Assembly: GCA_009786025.1 (NCBI GenBank)
Contig: WQUA01000002.1
Span: forward strand, 42,169-106,168
Length of the DNA stretch: 64,000 bases
Direction: 5' to 3'
From: Pseudomonadota bacterium
Lineage (GTDB): Bacteria; Pseudomonadota; Gammaproteobacteria; Burkholderiales; Casimicrobiaceae
The translations under genes were made by a program, and so were the position numbers. Position 1 is the first letter of the stretch. The number at the start of each line of letters is the position of its first letter. Below are positions 34,097 through 44,963 of this stretch, one piece after another. The notes under the pieces were generated by a model, which saw nothing but the letters and a program-made list of their open reading frames with translations, made no database searches and had not been told where the DNA came from.

Positions 34097-34922
34097 TTTC
34101 TATCGCAGCCGCCGCTTCCAGCCGCCGCAGCATTTCGCCGGCCAGCGTCAGATACGCTTGCGCCCCCTTCGACGCCGGATCGAGTTTGAGTGCCGGCACA
34201 CCGTGCGACGGCGCTTCTGCCAGTCGCACATTGCGCGGCACAATCGTTCGGTAAAGTTTGTCGCCGAAATGGCGCGCCAATTCGGCGGCGACATTTTGCG
34301 CCAGCGTGTTGCGCGGGTCGTACATAGTACGCAGCAACCCCTCGATTTCCAACCCCGGATTGAGGTGCGCGCGCACTTTCTTCAGTGTCTGAACGAGATC
34401 GGACAAACCTTCGAGCGCGTAGTACTCGCACTGCATCGGGATCAGCACCGAATCGGCTGCGCAAAGCCCGTTCAGCGTCAACAACGATAGCGACGGCGGA
34501 CAATCGAGCAGGATAAAATCGTATTCTCCGGTAACCTGCGAAATCGCCGTTTTCATCTGCGACAACGCCTCGGCCAGCGCATCCTTCAACCGCGTTTCGC
34601 GGTCGGGCAATTCCACTAACTCAATCTCGGCGCCGGCCAATTCGCGGTTGGCGGGAACAACATCAAACCCTCCGGTCGGCGAGGCTTTTCTTACGTCAAC
34701 GATCCCTTTTTCACCGAGCAGGACTTGATATACCGTCTCCGTCATCTGCCGCTTGTCGAGCCCGGCGCCTGTGGTCGCGTTACCCTGCGGATCAAGGTCG
34801 ATCAGCAACACCCGCTGTTTCATCGCGTGCAAACTCGCCGCCAGATTTACCGCCGTCGTCGTCTTGCCGACGCCTCCTTTCTGGTTGGCGATAGCGATGA
34901 TGCGAGGAAACTTATAAGCCAT
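34089..34922 (-). CDS. parA: Chromosome-partitioning ATPase ParA (Soj)
   Basis: ParA is the ATPase that moves ParB-parS complexes away from the origin. The start is the ATG at 34920-34922 (MAYKFPRIIAIA) with GGAG seven bases upstream; a GTG six bases earlier is an alternative. It has 277 residues with the deviant Walker A KGGVGKTT, LLIDLDPQGNATTG and DFILLDCPPSLSLLTLN. There is no N-terminal DNA-binding domain, so it is the chromosomal (type Ib-like) form. It overlaps the end of rsmG by 11 bases. Confidence 0.97.
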   Translation of the reverse strand: MAYKFPRIIAIANQKGGVGKTTTAVNLAASLHAMKQRVLLIDLDPQGNATTGAGLDKRQMTETVYQVLLGEKGIVDVRKASPTGGFDVVPANRELAGAEIELVELPDRETRLKDALAEALSQMKTAISQVTGEYDFILLDCPPSLSLLTLNGLCAADSVLIPMQCEYYALEGLSDLVQTLKKVRAHLNPGLEIEGLLRTMYDPRNTLAQNVAAELARHFGDKLYRTIVPRNVRLAEAPSHGVPALKLDPASKGAQAYLTLAGEMLRRLEAAAAIEKV

Positions 34923-35619
34923 GCACACGCTCCAACAAAATCAAATGCCGACGAGCGTTGAGTCCGGGTACTGTCAACGCCTCGACCGCGCGAACCTTTA
35001 TATCCGTCGGCAACGCCGCGATTTCCGCCTCCGGCACCGCTCCCTTCATCGCCGCCCAAACCCCGTGCGACGCCAAAAGATGACGGCTGCCCATAATGAA
35101 AGCAGCCAGATCGGAAAACGCGCGGGAAACAGCAAGATCATAACGCATCGGCGAATCCGACGCCTCCTCCCGCAAGGTTTCGACCCGCGCCGTCAACGCC
35201 TGTGCGTTGGGAAGCCGCAACTCGGCTATCGCCTGCGCAACAAATGCTGTTTTTTTCTGCACCGCATCGACCATTGTCACCCGCCAAACCGGGCGCGCCA
35301 TCGCCAACATCAAGCCGGGAATGCCGCCGCCGGAACCGACATCCAGCACCTGCGCCATTGGCTGATTTGCCAATACCGGCGCCAGCACCCAGTCGAGCGT
35401 TGGCACAATCGCTAACGCATCGAGCACATGATGCGTCAACATCTGCTCCGGCTCGCGGATCGCCGTCAGATTGTACGTCCGGTTCCATTTTTGCAGCAGC
35501 GCAAGGTACGCCAGCACTTTTTCGGCGATCCCGTCCGGCAACAACGCCCCCAGCGCGTCAAGTTGCTTGTCTAGCGAAAGATCCCGCGAAAAGGACGGAG
35601 AAGGAGATTGGACAGACAT
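34912..35619 (-). CDS. rsmG: 16S rRNA (guanine527-N7)-methyltransferase
   Basis: RsmG makes m7G527 in 16S rRNA. The start is the ATG at 35617-35619 (MSVQSPSPSF), with GGAG nine bases upstream; a longer upstream frame is not family-like. It has 235 residues with KWNRTYNLTAIREPEQMLTHH, LDVGSGGGIPGLMLA (SAM site) and DLAVSRAFSDLAAF. It forms the classic origin-proximal block mnmG-rsmG-parA-parB, but here two small unknown genes separate mnmG and rsmG. Confidence 0.96.
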   Translation of the reverse strand: MSVQSPSPSFSRDLSLDKQLDALGALLPDGIAEKVLAYLALLQKWNRTYNLTAIREPEQMLTHHVLDALAIVPTLDWVLAPVLANQPMAQVLDVGSGGGIPGLMLAMARPVWRVTMVDAVQKKTAFVAQAIAELRLPNAQALTARVETLREEASDSPMRYDLAVSRAFSDLAAFIMGSRHLLASHGVWAAMKGAVPEAEIAALPTDIKVRAVEALTVPGLNARRHLILLERVHGL

Positions 35620-35909
35620 GGGCGCTCCGAAAACCGGCGCATTGTAGCATTTTCGTTTTGTTTCAATGGGGTAGCGCTTGCCAGAAGCATCGCGACGGTT
35701 TGCCTTGCCCCCGCGTCCGTGCGCGTATGAACCCCAAAAGTCATTTTGGTGTCTGTCGTTGCCTCCCAGCGTTGTTCTTTGTCGTTTTCTTCGCTTATCG
35801 AAAAAACGACGCGCTCCTCTTTTCCCAGCCACAACGGCAAACGGCTTGAGACAGGAAGGAGCAAAAACGCGACCGCGCCACCAAAAAGAAGTGCGGGAAC
35901 GAGCATCAT
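35571..35909 (-). CDS. Unknown small protein with N-terminal hydrophobic segment
   Basis: About 112 residues from the ATG at 35907-35909 (MMLVPALLFGGAVAFLLLPV); in-frame ATG-type starts up to 35945 would overlap the previous gene. The N-terminus looks like a signal peptide or anchor, and the rest is polar (ERVVFSISEENDKEQRWEAT). It overlaps the rsmG start by 49 bases, so the last ~16 codons are shared. I do not recognise the family. It may be translationally coupled to the gene before it. Confidence 0.5.
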   Translation of the reverse strand: MMLVPALLFGGAVAFLLLPVSSRLPLWLGKEERVVFSISEENDKEQRWEATTDTKMTFGVHTRTDAGARQTVAMLLASATPLKQNENATMRRFSERPCLSNLLLRPFRGIFR

Positions 35910-35916
35910 GGCTCTT

Positions 35917-36273
35917 TTATATCTGAGAAAAATCACTCCACTCACAATAGGGAGGCATGCGAATGAACCAGAAACCCTTGCTTGTTATGCCTTTTCGATC
36001 AAGGGTGATGCTGAGTCGCCTTTGATAAAAGGAAAGCGCCAACAGCAACAGCCCTGAAATAAAGAGAAAAAAGATAATAAATCGAAACGCTTCACTTACT
36101 TGAAAATCCGTGTTACCCATGACGGTTCGAGCGATTAACGCGATCAATAAAAAGATTGTTCCGCAAACAAATCCTGTTTTTATCTCTTTTGGCGCATAGA
36201 CAAAACGATATTCAGCGCGGGTCGGCTGAAAGCCCTCTCTTTCTGTTGTCCGCGCCTTTCGTGGGTTCTCCAT
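35917..36273 (-). CDS. Unknown membrane protein with two helices
   Basis: A 118-residue protein starting MENPRKARTTEREGF, with two adjacent membrane helices (about 34-51 and 64-82: GFVCGTIFLLIALIARTV and FIIFFLFISGLLLLALSFY). The short C-terminal part, RRLSITLDRKGITSKGFW and CEWSDFSQI, looks like the start of a PH-like bacterial domain that stops early. A frameshift into the next gene is possible but not proven. It lies between mnmG and rsmG. Confidence 0.6.
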   Translation of the reverse strand: MENPRKARTTEREGFQPTRAEYRFVYAPKEIKTGFVCGTIFLLIALIARTVMGNTDFQVSEAFRFIIFFLFISGLLLLALSFYQRRLSITLDRKGITSKGFWFIRMPPYCEWSDFSQI

Positions 36274-36307
36274 GTTGTGCTTTTTGCGCGCTCTGCGTTC
36301 TTTGCAG

Positions 36308-38323
36308 TTAATCTGGACGCCTTTCTGTTCCCTGACTCCTGACTTCTGATCCCTGACCCCGCAATCGCTTCAAATGCACCAGCAGCAACGAAATGGCAGC
36401 CGGCGTGATGCCGGAAATCCGCGATGCCTGGCCGACGGTTTCCGGTTTGTGGGCATTAAGTTTCTGGCAGACCTCGCTCGACAGTCCGCGCACATCGCGG
36501 TAATCCAGATCGGCGGGAAGGCGAGCGTCCTCCTGCGCTTTGGCGCGGCGGATTTCTTCCTGCTGCCGCACGATGTAGCCTTCGTATTTAAGGCTGATTT
36601 CGACTTGTTCGGCAACGTCGACAGAGACGGGCGCAGTGGCGCTTGTTGCTCCCCCCTCTCCTTGAAGGGGAGGGCTTCTACCGTCGCGCTTTCCCGTCCC
36701 TTCGAAGCACCCTCTCTCGCAAGGGGAGAGGGTAAGACCATCAAACCAAGACATCAGTGCCGCATGGGTGATGCCCGGCCGCCGCAACAGGTCAGCAAGC
36801 GCATACTCTCTCTCTAACGCTTGCCCAAAGAGATTTTCCGTTTCGGTCCTGGCAATGATCTTGGGGTTGACCCAGGTCGATTTGAGCCGTTCGAGTTCTG
36901 CCGCCACTGCGTCGCGCTTACGAGAAAACGCCTCCCATCGTGCATCACCAACAACGCCAAGTCTCCGTCCCTGTTCCGTCAACCGCATATCGGCGTTGTC
37001 CTCGCGCAGTTGCAGCCGGTATTCGGCGCGTGAGGTGAACATCCGGTACGGCTCGGTGACGCCACGGGTGATCAGATCGTCGATCATCACGCCCAGGTAG
37101 CCCTCGTCGCGTGATGGGCACCAGCCTTCCTCACCCCGCACTTTGCGAACGGCGTTAATCCCTGCTAACAGACCGAGCGCCGCTGCTTCTTCGTAGCCGG
37201 TCGTCCCATTGATCTGGCCGGCCAGGAAAAGCCCCGGTAACGCTTTGAGTTCCAAGGTTTTTTTCAGTGCTCGCGGATCGACGTAATCATATTCAATGGC
37301 ATAGCCGGGGCGGAGAATGTGCGCGTTTTCACAGCCCTTCATTGAGCGCACCAGCGCCAGTTGGACATCGAAAGGCAATGACGTTGATATGCCGTTCGGG
37401 TAGATTTCGCGCGTTTGCAAACCCTCTGGCTCCAGAAAAATCTGGTGTGCATCGCGCTGTGAAAAGCGCACGACTTTGTCCTCGATCGACGGGCAATAGC
37501 GCGGCCCCGAACTGGTAATCACGCCCGAAAAAAGCGGCGAGCGATCGAGGCCGCCGCGAATGATTTCGTGAGTGCGCGCGTTGGTATAGGTGATCCAGCA
37601 CGGCCGTTGCGACGGGTGCATCATTCGATCGCCGAGAAACGAGAAAACCGGCGTTGGTGTGTCACCCGGCTGCTCCTGAAGGATTAAAAAATCAATGGTA
37701 CGAGCGTCCAGCCGTGGCGGCGTTCCGGTTTTAAGTCGTCCGACCGGCAACGTCAATTCCCGCAGCCGCTCCGCCAACCGTTTGGCGGCAGGATCTCCGG
37801 CCCGTCCGGCCTCGTAATGCGAAAGCCCGACATGCACCAATCCGGCGAGAAAGGTGCCGGTTGTCAGCACCACCGTTTTTGCCTCGAAAACGACACCCAC
37901 CTGCGTTACGACACCACGGACTACGCCATTTTCGACGACCAGATCATCTACCGCCTGCGCAAATAATGATAAATTCGGCTGATTTTCCAGTCTTTTCCGA
38001 ATCGCGCTGCGATACAGAATGCGATCCATCTGCGCCCGCGTTGCTCGTACCGCCGGGCCTTTGCTCGCGTTCAGTATCCGAAACTGGATACCCGCTTCAT
38101 CCGTTGCAAGCGCCATCGCCCCGTCAAGCGCGTCAACCTCTTTAACCAAATGCCCCTTGCCAATCCCGCCAATGGACGGGTTACACGACATTTGCCCCAA
38201 AGTTTCCAGGTTGTGCGTTAACAGCAATGTTTTTACGCCCATCCGCGCAGCCGCCAGAGCTGCCTCTGTTCCCGCGTGTCCCCCACCAACGACAATAACG
38301 TCAAACCGCTCCGGATATTTCAT
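36308..38323 (-). CDS. mnmG: tRNA uridine 5-carboxymethylaminomethyl modification enzyme MnmG (GidA)
   Basis: MnmG is an FAD protein that works with MnmE to modify wobble uridines. It has 671 residues against the usual ~630. The FAD site is [38 protein letters not shown] and [20 protein letters not shown] are conserved. About 36 residues between MSWFDGL and [15 protein letters not shown] ([20 protein letters not shown] and following, bases ~36635-36735) are translated R1 repeat. The tail [17 protein letters not shown] comes from the CTGAxTTCTGA repeat family, and its TAA lies in a TTCTTTGCAGTTAA unit. Three different repeat families have thus edited one gene. Confidence 0.97.
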   Translation of the reverse strand: MKYPERFDVIVVGGGHAGTEAALAAARMGVKTLLLTHNLETLGQMSCNPSIGGIGKGHLVKEVDALDGAMALATDEAGIQFRILNASKGPAVRATRAQMDRILYRSAIRKRLENQPNLSLFAQAVDDLVVENGVVRGVVTQVGVVFEAKTVVLTTGTFLAGLVHVGLSHYEAGRAGDPAAKRLAERLRELTLPVGRLKTGTPPRLDARTIDFLILQEQPGDTPTPVFSFLGDRMMHPSQRPCWITYTNARTHEIIRGGLDRSPLFSGVITSSGPRYCPSIEDKVVRFSQRDAHQIFLEPEGLQTREIYPNGISTSLPFDVQLALVRSMKGCENAHILRPGYAIEYDYVDPRALKKTLELKALPGLFLAGQINGTTGYEEAAALGLLAGINAVRKVRGEEGWCPSRDEGYLGVMIDDLITRGVTEPYRMFTSRAEYRLQLREDNADMRLTEQGRRLGVVGDARWEAFSRKRDAVAAELERLKSTWVNPKIIARTETENLFGQALEREYALADLLRRPGITHAALMSWFDGLTLSPCERGCFEGTGKRDGRSPPLQGEGGATSATAPVSVDVAEQVEISLKYEGYIVRQQEEIRRAKAQEDARLPADLDYRDVRGLSSEVCQKLNAHKPETVGQASRISGITPAAISLLLVHLKRLRGQGSEVRSQGTERRPD
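36324..36360. repeat. R2 CTGA-unit repeat at the mnmG 3' end
   Basis: CCCTGACTCCTGACTTCTGA followed by TCCCTGACCCC encodes the last ~12 MnmG residues. Related units lie at 1269-1302 (tgt), 13321-13371 and 14051-14078 (trmB), and 31585-31601. Confidence 0.75.
36640..36735. repeat. R1 palindromic repeat inserted in frame in mnmG
   Basis: It contains CTCTCCTTGAAGGGGAGGG and CCCTCTCTCGCAAGGGGAGA hairpins. It interrupts the conserved C-terminal domain of MnmG without breaking the frame. Confidence 0.85.
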
Positions 38324-38335
38324 TTTCTAACTAAT

Positions 38336-38351
38336 GGTTCCACGTGAAACA
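38336..38351. promoter_or_regulatory. parS: parS-like site (14 of 16)
   Basis: GGTTCCACGTGAAACA differs from the consensus parS TGTTTCACGTGAAACA at two positions. It lies 12 bases upstream of the mnmG start codon. Confidence 0.8.
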
Positions 38352-38408
38352 TTTTCATCATTGTACCTTTGTTCCTTAGCCGCTCCGTTACGGGTTACCC
38401 CTCTCTTT

Positions 38409-38424
38409 TGTTTCACGTGAAACA
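38409..38424. promoter_or_regulatory. parS: Perfect parS site
   Basis: TGTTTCACGTGAAACA is an exact match to the universal ParB-binding palindrome. It is 73 bases from the other site, between mnmG and the acyltransferase gene, 4.3 kb from parB. Confidence 0.97.
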
Positions 38425-38493
38425 TTTTCTTTTATCTTTTTTTGTTTACTCTTCTTACGATACAATCATACTTTTATTAACGTCGCTTGTGCG

Positions 38494-39576
38494 ATGCGTT
38501 CTGTCCCTGCCCGGCTGCCCATTCTTGACGCAGTTAAAGCGATCGCTTGCCAGTTGATCGTTTTACACCATCTGGCCTTTTATGGTCCGATGTCAGATAC
38601 TGCTTTCTTTCTAGCGCCAGGTTTATTTGTTTGGTTAAGCCAATATGGCCGAATGGCTGTACAAGTTTTTTTTGTTATTGCTGGTTTTCTGGCTGCGCGC
38701 CATTTATTTTCTCTTGATGCCGATTCCTTTCCTTTCTGGAAAACCGTTGGTCGCCGTTATTACCGATTGATCATTCCTTTCTCTGCGGCAATGCTCGCGG
38801 CCATACTGGCGGCGGCTGTCGCACGTTTTTTTATGGGTGATCACTACTCTATACCTGCCCCGCCCTCTTTCTTCCAATTTATATTGCACCTTCTTTTGGT
38901 TCAGGACATTTTCGGAGTTAATGCGCTTTCCGCTGGCGTTTGGTATATCGCTATTGATTTTCAACTCTTTTTTGTCACTCTTTTGATTTCTTTTCTCAGT
39001 TGGCGTTTGACAAAAGACGTTTCTCTCCGGTTTTTCCTTTGTTTTTTCCTTTTGGTTTGTTTAGGTTTAGCTTCCCTTTTCTACTTCAACCGCGACGAAA
39101 AATGGGACTGTTCTTTCCTTTATTTCGCCGCATACTACATTTTTGGCATTGTCGCGTACTTGACTGTTTCTAAGGCAAAGCACCGTCTATATATTATCGC
39201 GAGCATTTCCAGTTTGGTGCTTATCACCATTCTCGCCCTCAGCCTTGATTTCCGGGTACGCATCATCGTTGCGCTCTGCGCGGTACTTTTTTTTATAATT
39301 TTCTTTTATGTCAAAGAGTTACGTAATTATCCTCAAAATACCTGGTTACAATATCTGGGTCAAATCTCTTATTCCATTTTCTTGATCCACTTTCCTGTTT
39401 GTTTAATCATCAACAGCCTGTTTTACTATTGGGCGCCGGACGATCCTTCCATCAACTTTTTTGGTCTTTTTGTTGCGTGGGGAAGCAGCTTGCTTTGTGG
39501 TGCTTTATTTTTTCATTACATAGAACGAATCGTTTTTCAAAAGAGACTCTTTCCAAACCGTATTACTCAGAGGTAA
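38494..39576 (+). CDS. Acyltransferase-3 family integral membrane protein
   Basis: A 360-residue polytopic protein (about ten helices) of the acyltransferase-3/OatA-NodX type, which transfers acetyl or other acyl groups to surface sugars or peptidoglycan. The N-terminus fits the family: LDAVKAIACQLIVLHHLAFY with the catalytic-type His-His, then VQVFFVIAGFLAARHLF. Near the C-terminus LGQISYSIFLIHFPV is typical. It has no clear ribosome site. The gene is strikingly T-rich compared with mnmG on its left, suggesting horizontal acquisition. It occupies the place, directly before the DnaA-box region and dnaN, where dnaA usually lies. Its substrate is unknown. Confidence 0.85.
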   Translation: MRSVPARLPILDAVKAIACQLIVLHHLAFYGPMSDTAFFLAPGLFVWLSQYGRMAVQVFFVIAGFLAARHLFSLDADSFPFWKTVGRRYYRLIIPFSAAMLAAILAAAVARFFMGDHYSIPAPPSFFQFILHLLLVQDIFGVNALSAGVWYIAIDFQLFFVTLLISFLSWRLTKDVSLRFFLCFFLLVCLGLASLFYFNRDEKWDCSFLYFAAYYIFGIVAYLTVSKAKHRLYIIASISSLVLITILALSLDFRVRIIVALCAVLFFIIFFYVKELRNYPQNTWLQYLGQISYSIFLIHFPVCLIINSLFYYWAPDDPSINFFGLFVAWGSSLLCGALFFHYIERIVFQKRLFPNRITQR

Positions 39577-39804
39577 GAAGACTTTTTGAATAAAGAAGCG
39601 TCACTTCTGAATTCAAACAATCAATGAAGTATAATTTGTGGATGACGCTCTTTTTTTTTATCAAGAGAAAAGCATCCTGAAATCGTTCACATGGTTTCTT
39701 GTATTTATCCACAAGGACTTGGCGATTCAACAGCTTGTTTTTTAAGAAGATAAAAAGTTGTCCTCGAAAAAACACTCCTTTATTATCTATTACTATATTT
39801 ATCA
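39577..39804. other. oriC: Probable replication origin region (oriC)
   Basis: This AT-rich 228-base gap lies between the acyltransferase gene and dnaN. It has a perfect DnaA box TTATCCACA at 39705-39713 and an inverted near-match TGTGGATGA at 39637-39645. AT-rich runs (TTTTTTTTTATC, TTATTATCTATTACTATATT) could serve as the unwinding element. All genes from 23.9 to 38.3 kb point left and those from 38.5 to 43.8 kb point right, and parS sites are within 1.4 kb, all as expected at an origin. Two boxes are few for a full oriC, so more may lie elsewhere. Confidence 0.65.
39758..39786 (+). promoter_or_regulatory. Predicted dnaN promoter
   Basis: TTGTCC (39758-39763), 17-base spacer, TATTAT (39781-39786). 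Transcription would begin near 39793, only about 12 bases before the dnaN ATG, leaving almost no leader and no Shine-Dalgarno sequence. Confidence 0.5.
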
Positions 39805-40908
39805 ATGAAACTAGATAAGATTGCAAGAGATGAACTTCTGAAACCTTTGTCATCGGTTTCAGGAATTGTCGAACGTAAACATACGCTACCTATCCTGTCT
39901 AACGTATTGCTCGAACAGAAAGAGCAACGCTTATGGATGACCGCCATGGATATGGAGTTGCAAATATCGGCGTTTTGTGAAGTGCCGGAGTCTTCACCGC
40001 AAGCCATAACAGTTTCTGCTCGCAAGTTACAAGACCTTCTTCGCGCTTTACCGGATGATGTTGATGTTTCTTTGGAGACACAGGGCAGCAAGATGATGGT
40101 TAAAGCGGGACGTTCGCGCTTTAATTTACAAACACTGCCAGCGGCGGATTATCCGAGGTTGACCCTTGGAGATACGCAACAAGCAAGCATCACGCTATCG
40201 CAAAAATCTTTAAGATCTTTGTTGCGCCAGGTTGAATTTGCGATGGCTCAGCAGGATATTCGATATTACCTGAACGGGATGTTATGGGTTATCGATCAAA
40301 GCTCTGTGCAATTGGTAGCGACTGATGGGCATCGTCTGGCATGGGCAAGTTTGCCGGTTAGCGGTGTTTTTACGCGTCAAGAAGTGATTTTGCCGCGTAA
40401 AACAGTTATGGAATTGGGAAAACTGCTTACTGATGATGAATCACTGGTAACACTGGATATTTTATCGAATCAAGTACGATTTCATTTTGGTTCGACTGAG
40501 ATTATTTCTAAAGTGATCGACGGTAAATTCCCGGATTACAATCGAGTGATCCCGGTAGGATATACGCAACATATCGAAATTTCCCGAATGGCGTTTCTGA
40601 CGGCATTGCAGCGCGCAGCGATTTTATCGAATGAGAAAGTACGTGGCGTGCATCTCAATCTTACTAAAAACGAAATCAAGATTATTTGCAGCAACAACGA
40701 GCAAGAAGAAGCTGAAGAACAGCTTGAAATTCAATACGATGGAGAAGATTTAAGTATTGGTTTCAATATTACTTATTTGCTTGATGTATTACAGCGGTTA
40801 AACAGCGAAAAAGTGATGCTTTCGTTTGGCAACGCTAACGACAGTGCTTTGCTGACTGTCCCCGATCAATACGATTATAAATATGTTGTAATGCCGATGC
40901 GCATTTAA
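39805..40908 (+). CDS. dnaN: DNA polymerase III beta sliding clamp
   Basis: The processivity clamp, 367 residues. Landmarks are the N-terminus MKLDKIARDELLKPLSSVSG, VERKHTLPILSNVLLE, FLTALQRAAILSNEKVRGVH and the C-terminal VVMPMRI. It has a lower GC content than the genes beyond gyrB, like the acyltransferase gene before it. It lies 107 bases before gyrB. dnaA, normally immediately upstream, is missing from this position and from the entire window. Confidence 0.97.
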   Translation: MKLDKIARDELLKPLSSVSGIVERKHTLPILSNVLLEQKEQRLWMTAMDMELQISAFCEVPESSPQAITVSARKLQDLLRALPDDVDVSLETQGSKMMVKAGRSRFNLQTLPAADYPRLTLGDTQQASITLSQKSLRSLLRQVEFAMAQQDIRYYLNGMLWVIDQSSVQLVATDGHRLAWASLPVSGVFTRQEVILPRKTVMELGKLLTDDESLVTLDILSNQVRFHFGSTEIISKVIDGKFPDYNRVIPVGYTQHIEISRMAFLTALQRAAILSNEKVRGVHLNLTKNEIKIICSNNEQEEAEEQLEIQYDGEDLSIGFNITYLLDVLQRLNSEKVMLSFGNANDSALLTVPDQYDYKYVVMPMRI

Positions 40909-40954
40909 ATAGTCTTAAGTAAAAGCAGAGAGCAGCGCCGAGTAAAAAGAAGCG

Positions 40955-40982
40955 TTGTTTTCTAATGAAAAGCTGTTATGAT
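40955..40982 (+). promoter_or_regulatory. Predicted gyrB promoter
   Basis: TTGTTT (40955-40960), 16-base spacer, TATGAT (40977-40982), 33 bases before the gyrB ATG. Confidence 0.5.
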
Positions 40983-41009
40983 TTTGATGAAGCTTTAAGA
41001 AAGAAATAA

Positions 41010-43427
<2,418 letters not shown>

Positions 43428-43475
43428 CAACTACGGCAGGGTTCATGGAACGTTGCCTCAGCCACAAAGCGTGCG

Positions 43476-43823
43476 ATGAAAAAATTTCGGTTGTCCAAAG
43501 AGCAGATCAAACCATTGGCCGAGGGCTACGGTGGTTGCATTGCCTCGGATATGATCACCGTTGATGGCTACCCGGTTCGTTTTATGTATCGTGAAGAACC
43601 GCATAATGATCTGGATAGCGGTTGGCGCTTTCTGTCCGGTTACGAGGACGATGCGTATATGGAAAATTCGGCGAATCATGCGGTCTATGAAGTGAACACG
43701 ATCGCCAACTACGATCCGAGCATCATCCCGTTTCTTGATGCGCCTGAAGGCAGCGCCTTCGAGAAAACGCCTGAGTCAGAGCGGTTTGTGGACGTGACGG
43801 ACGAAGCTCCGCAAGAGTCCTGA
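43476..43823 (+). CDS. DUF2185 / Imm33-type protein
   Basis: A 115-residue cytoplasmic protein with the DUF2185 pattern: GGCIASDMITVDGYPVRFMY, then DSGWRFLSGYEDDAYM and NTIANYDPSIIPFL. The family is annotated as a polymorphic-toxin immunity protein (Imm33) in some contexts but is also found alone. It follows gyrB by 48 bases on the same strand, with no toxin nearby. The C-terminal ~20 residues are acidic and not conserved. Confidence 0.8.
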   Translation: MKKFRLSKEQIKPLAEGYGGCIASDMITVDGYPVRFMYREEPHNDLDSGWRFLSGYEDDAYMENSANHAVYEVNTIANYDPSIIPFLDAPEGSAFEKTPESERFVDVTDEAPQES

Positions 43824-43855
43824 CCGTTTTGTTTAAAGCGGAAGAAAACCGACGA

Positions 43856-44869
43856 TCAATAAACCAGCGATAGCCGGTAGCCGCTGGCGGCGAGATCGGA
43901 GCGTAATAGCAAACGCAAAACCTGATCGCGGCTGGCGGGAGCGCCGGTACGGGTGTCGGTAGCGCGAACCAGATATTCTTCCGGTACGAAAAAACGGCGC
44001 GCCAATAACTGCGCTTGTGTGTCAGTCAATTCGAGCGACAAGCGTGGATAAGCAACGGGTTTGTCGCTGCGATTGCGCAGCGTGACCGTCAGCAAAAGCT
44101 GCCGCGCGTCGTGTGGGTCGGATTGCAGATCGGAGGCCTCGATGGTCAGCGCGTCGATATTTTGCAGCGGTTTGATTTCACAGTGGAGCCAGCGGCAACC
44201 AAGCGACAAGGTTGGTGTTAACTTCGGATAGGCGTTTGCCAGCTCATCGTGCAGAAAAAAAACGGCTTGCGCGGCCAGTAACGCAGTCAATCCCGGCAAC
44301 GAAATCAGATAGAACAATGAGCGACACCAGCGCGGCAGGTGCAGTCGTTGCCAGATCGTCGGTTTTTTGGCGGGGTCGAGCACCAGCGTCAACGGGGAGG
44401 GTTTGTTCTTGCGGGGCTTTTTTTTACGCCGCGGTTTTTCCTCTGCCGTTTCTTCGATGGCGAAGGAGTCTTCTTCTGCTGGCGGTGCGACGCTTTCCTC
44501 GCGCGCGCTGGCACGCAACGGGGGCTCAACGCGCGCGGTGGTTTCAATCTCCGCGGCGGGCTGTGGCGCTTTCTTCGTTTCGGCCGACAAAGAAGCAGCG
44601 CGAGAGGAGGGAGGGTGCGGCATTACGGTGAATGCGCTTTCCGGCGCTGGAACAGGATCGCGCAAAGTCATGGTTTCGCGCTGTATCGGTTCCATACCGG
44701 GGCCGGGGAGGCGCTCTCCCTTGAAGTTCACCAGCGCCGCGAACGCATTGAAAACGGTTCGGCACTGGCCGCAGCGCGCCTGCCCTTCGCGTAACGCCAA
44801 CTGTTGCGACGTGATACGGAACGTCGTGCGACATTGCGGGCAGCGGGTAAAGTGGATCGTTATGGGCAC
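43856..44869 (-). CDS. MJ0042-type zinc-ribbon membrane protein (DUF3426)
   Basis: A 337-residue protein. An N-terminal zinc ribbon (CPQCRTTFRITSQQLAL, then CGQCRTVFNAF) is followed by a P/E/K-rich linker (residues ~60-155), one membrane helix (about 187-208, FYLISLPGLTALLAAQAVFF) and a DUF3426 domain with ASDLQSDPHDARQLLLTVTL and NRSDKPVAYPRLSLELTD. The layout is typical of betaproteobacteria, where the gene often follows prmA; prmA is not here. Function unknown; probably a membrane-anchored regulator or assembly factor. Confidence 0.9.
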   Translation of the reverse strand: MPITIHFTRCPQCRTTFRITSQQLALREGQARCGQCRTVFNAFAALVNFKGERLPGPGMEPIQRETMTLRDPVPAPESAFTVMPHPPSSRAASLSAETKKAPQPAAEIETTARVEPPLRASAREESVAPPAEEDSFAIEETAEEKPRRKKKPRKNKPSPLTLVLDPAKKPTIWQRLHLPRWCRSLFYLISLPGLTALLAAQAVFFLHDELANAYPKLTPTLSLGCRWLHCEIKPLQNIDALTIEASDLQSDPHDARQLLLTVTLRNRSDKPVAYPRLSLELTDTQAQLLARRFFVPEEYLVRATDTRTGAPASRDQVLRLLLRSDLAASGYRLSLVY

Positions 44870-44963
44870 GGTCGAAAAAAGAATCTCGAAAAAAGGGAGC
44901 GCAGGGGAAAATATTATATTTCATTTTCGTTATAGGGCCGCTTTTTCTTACGGAGCGCGGACA

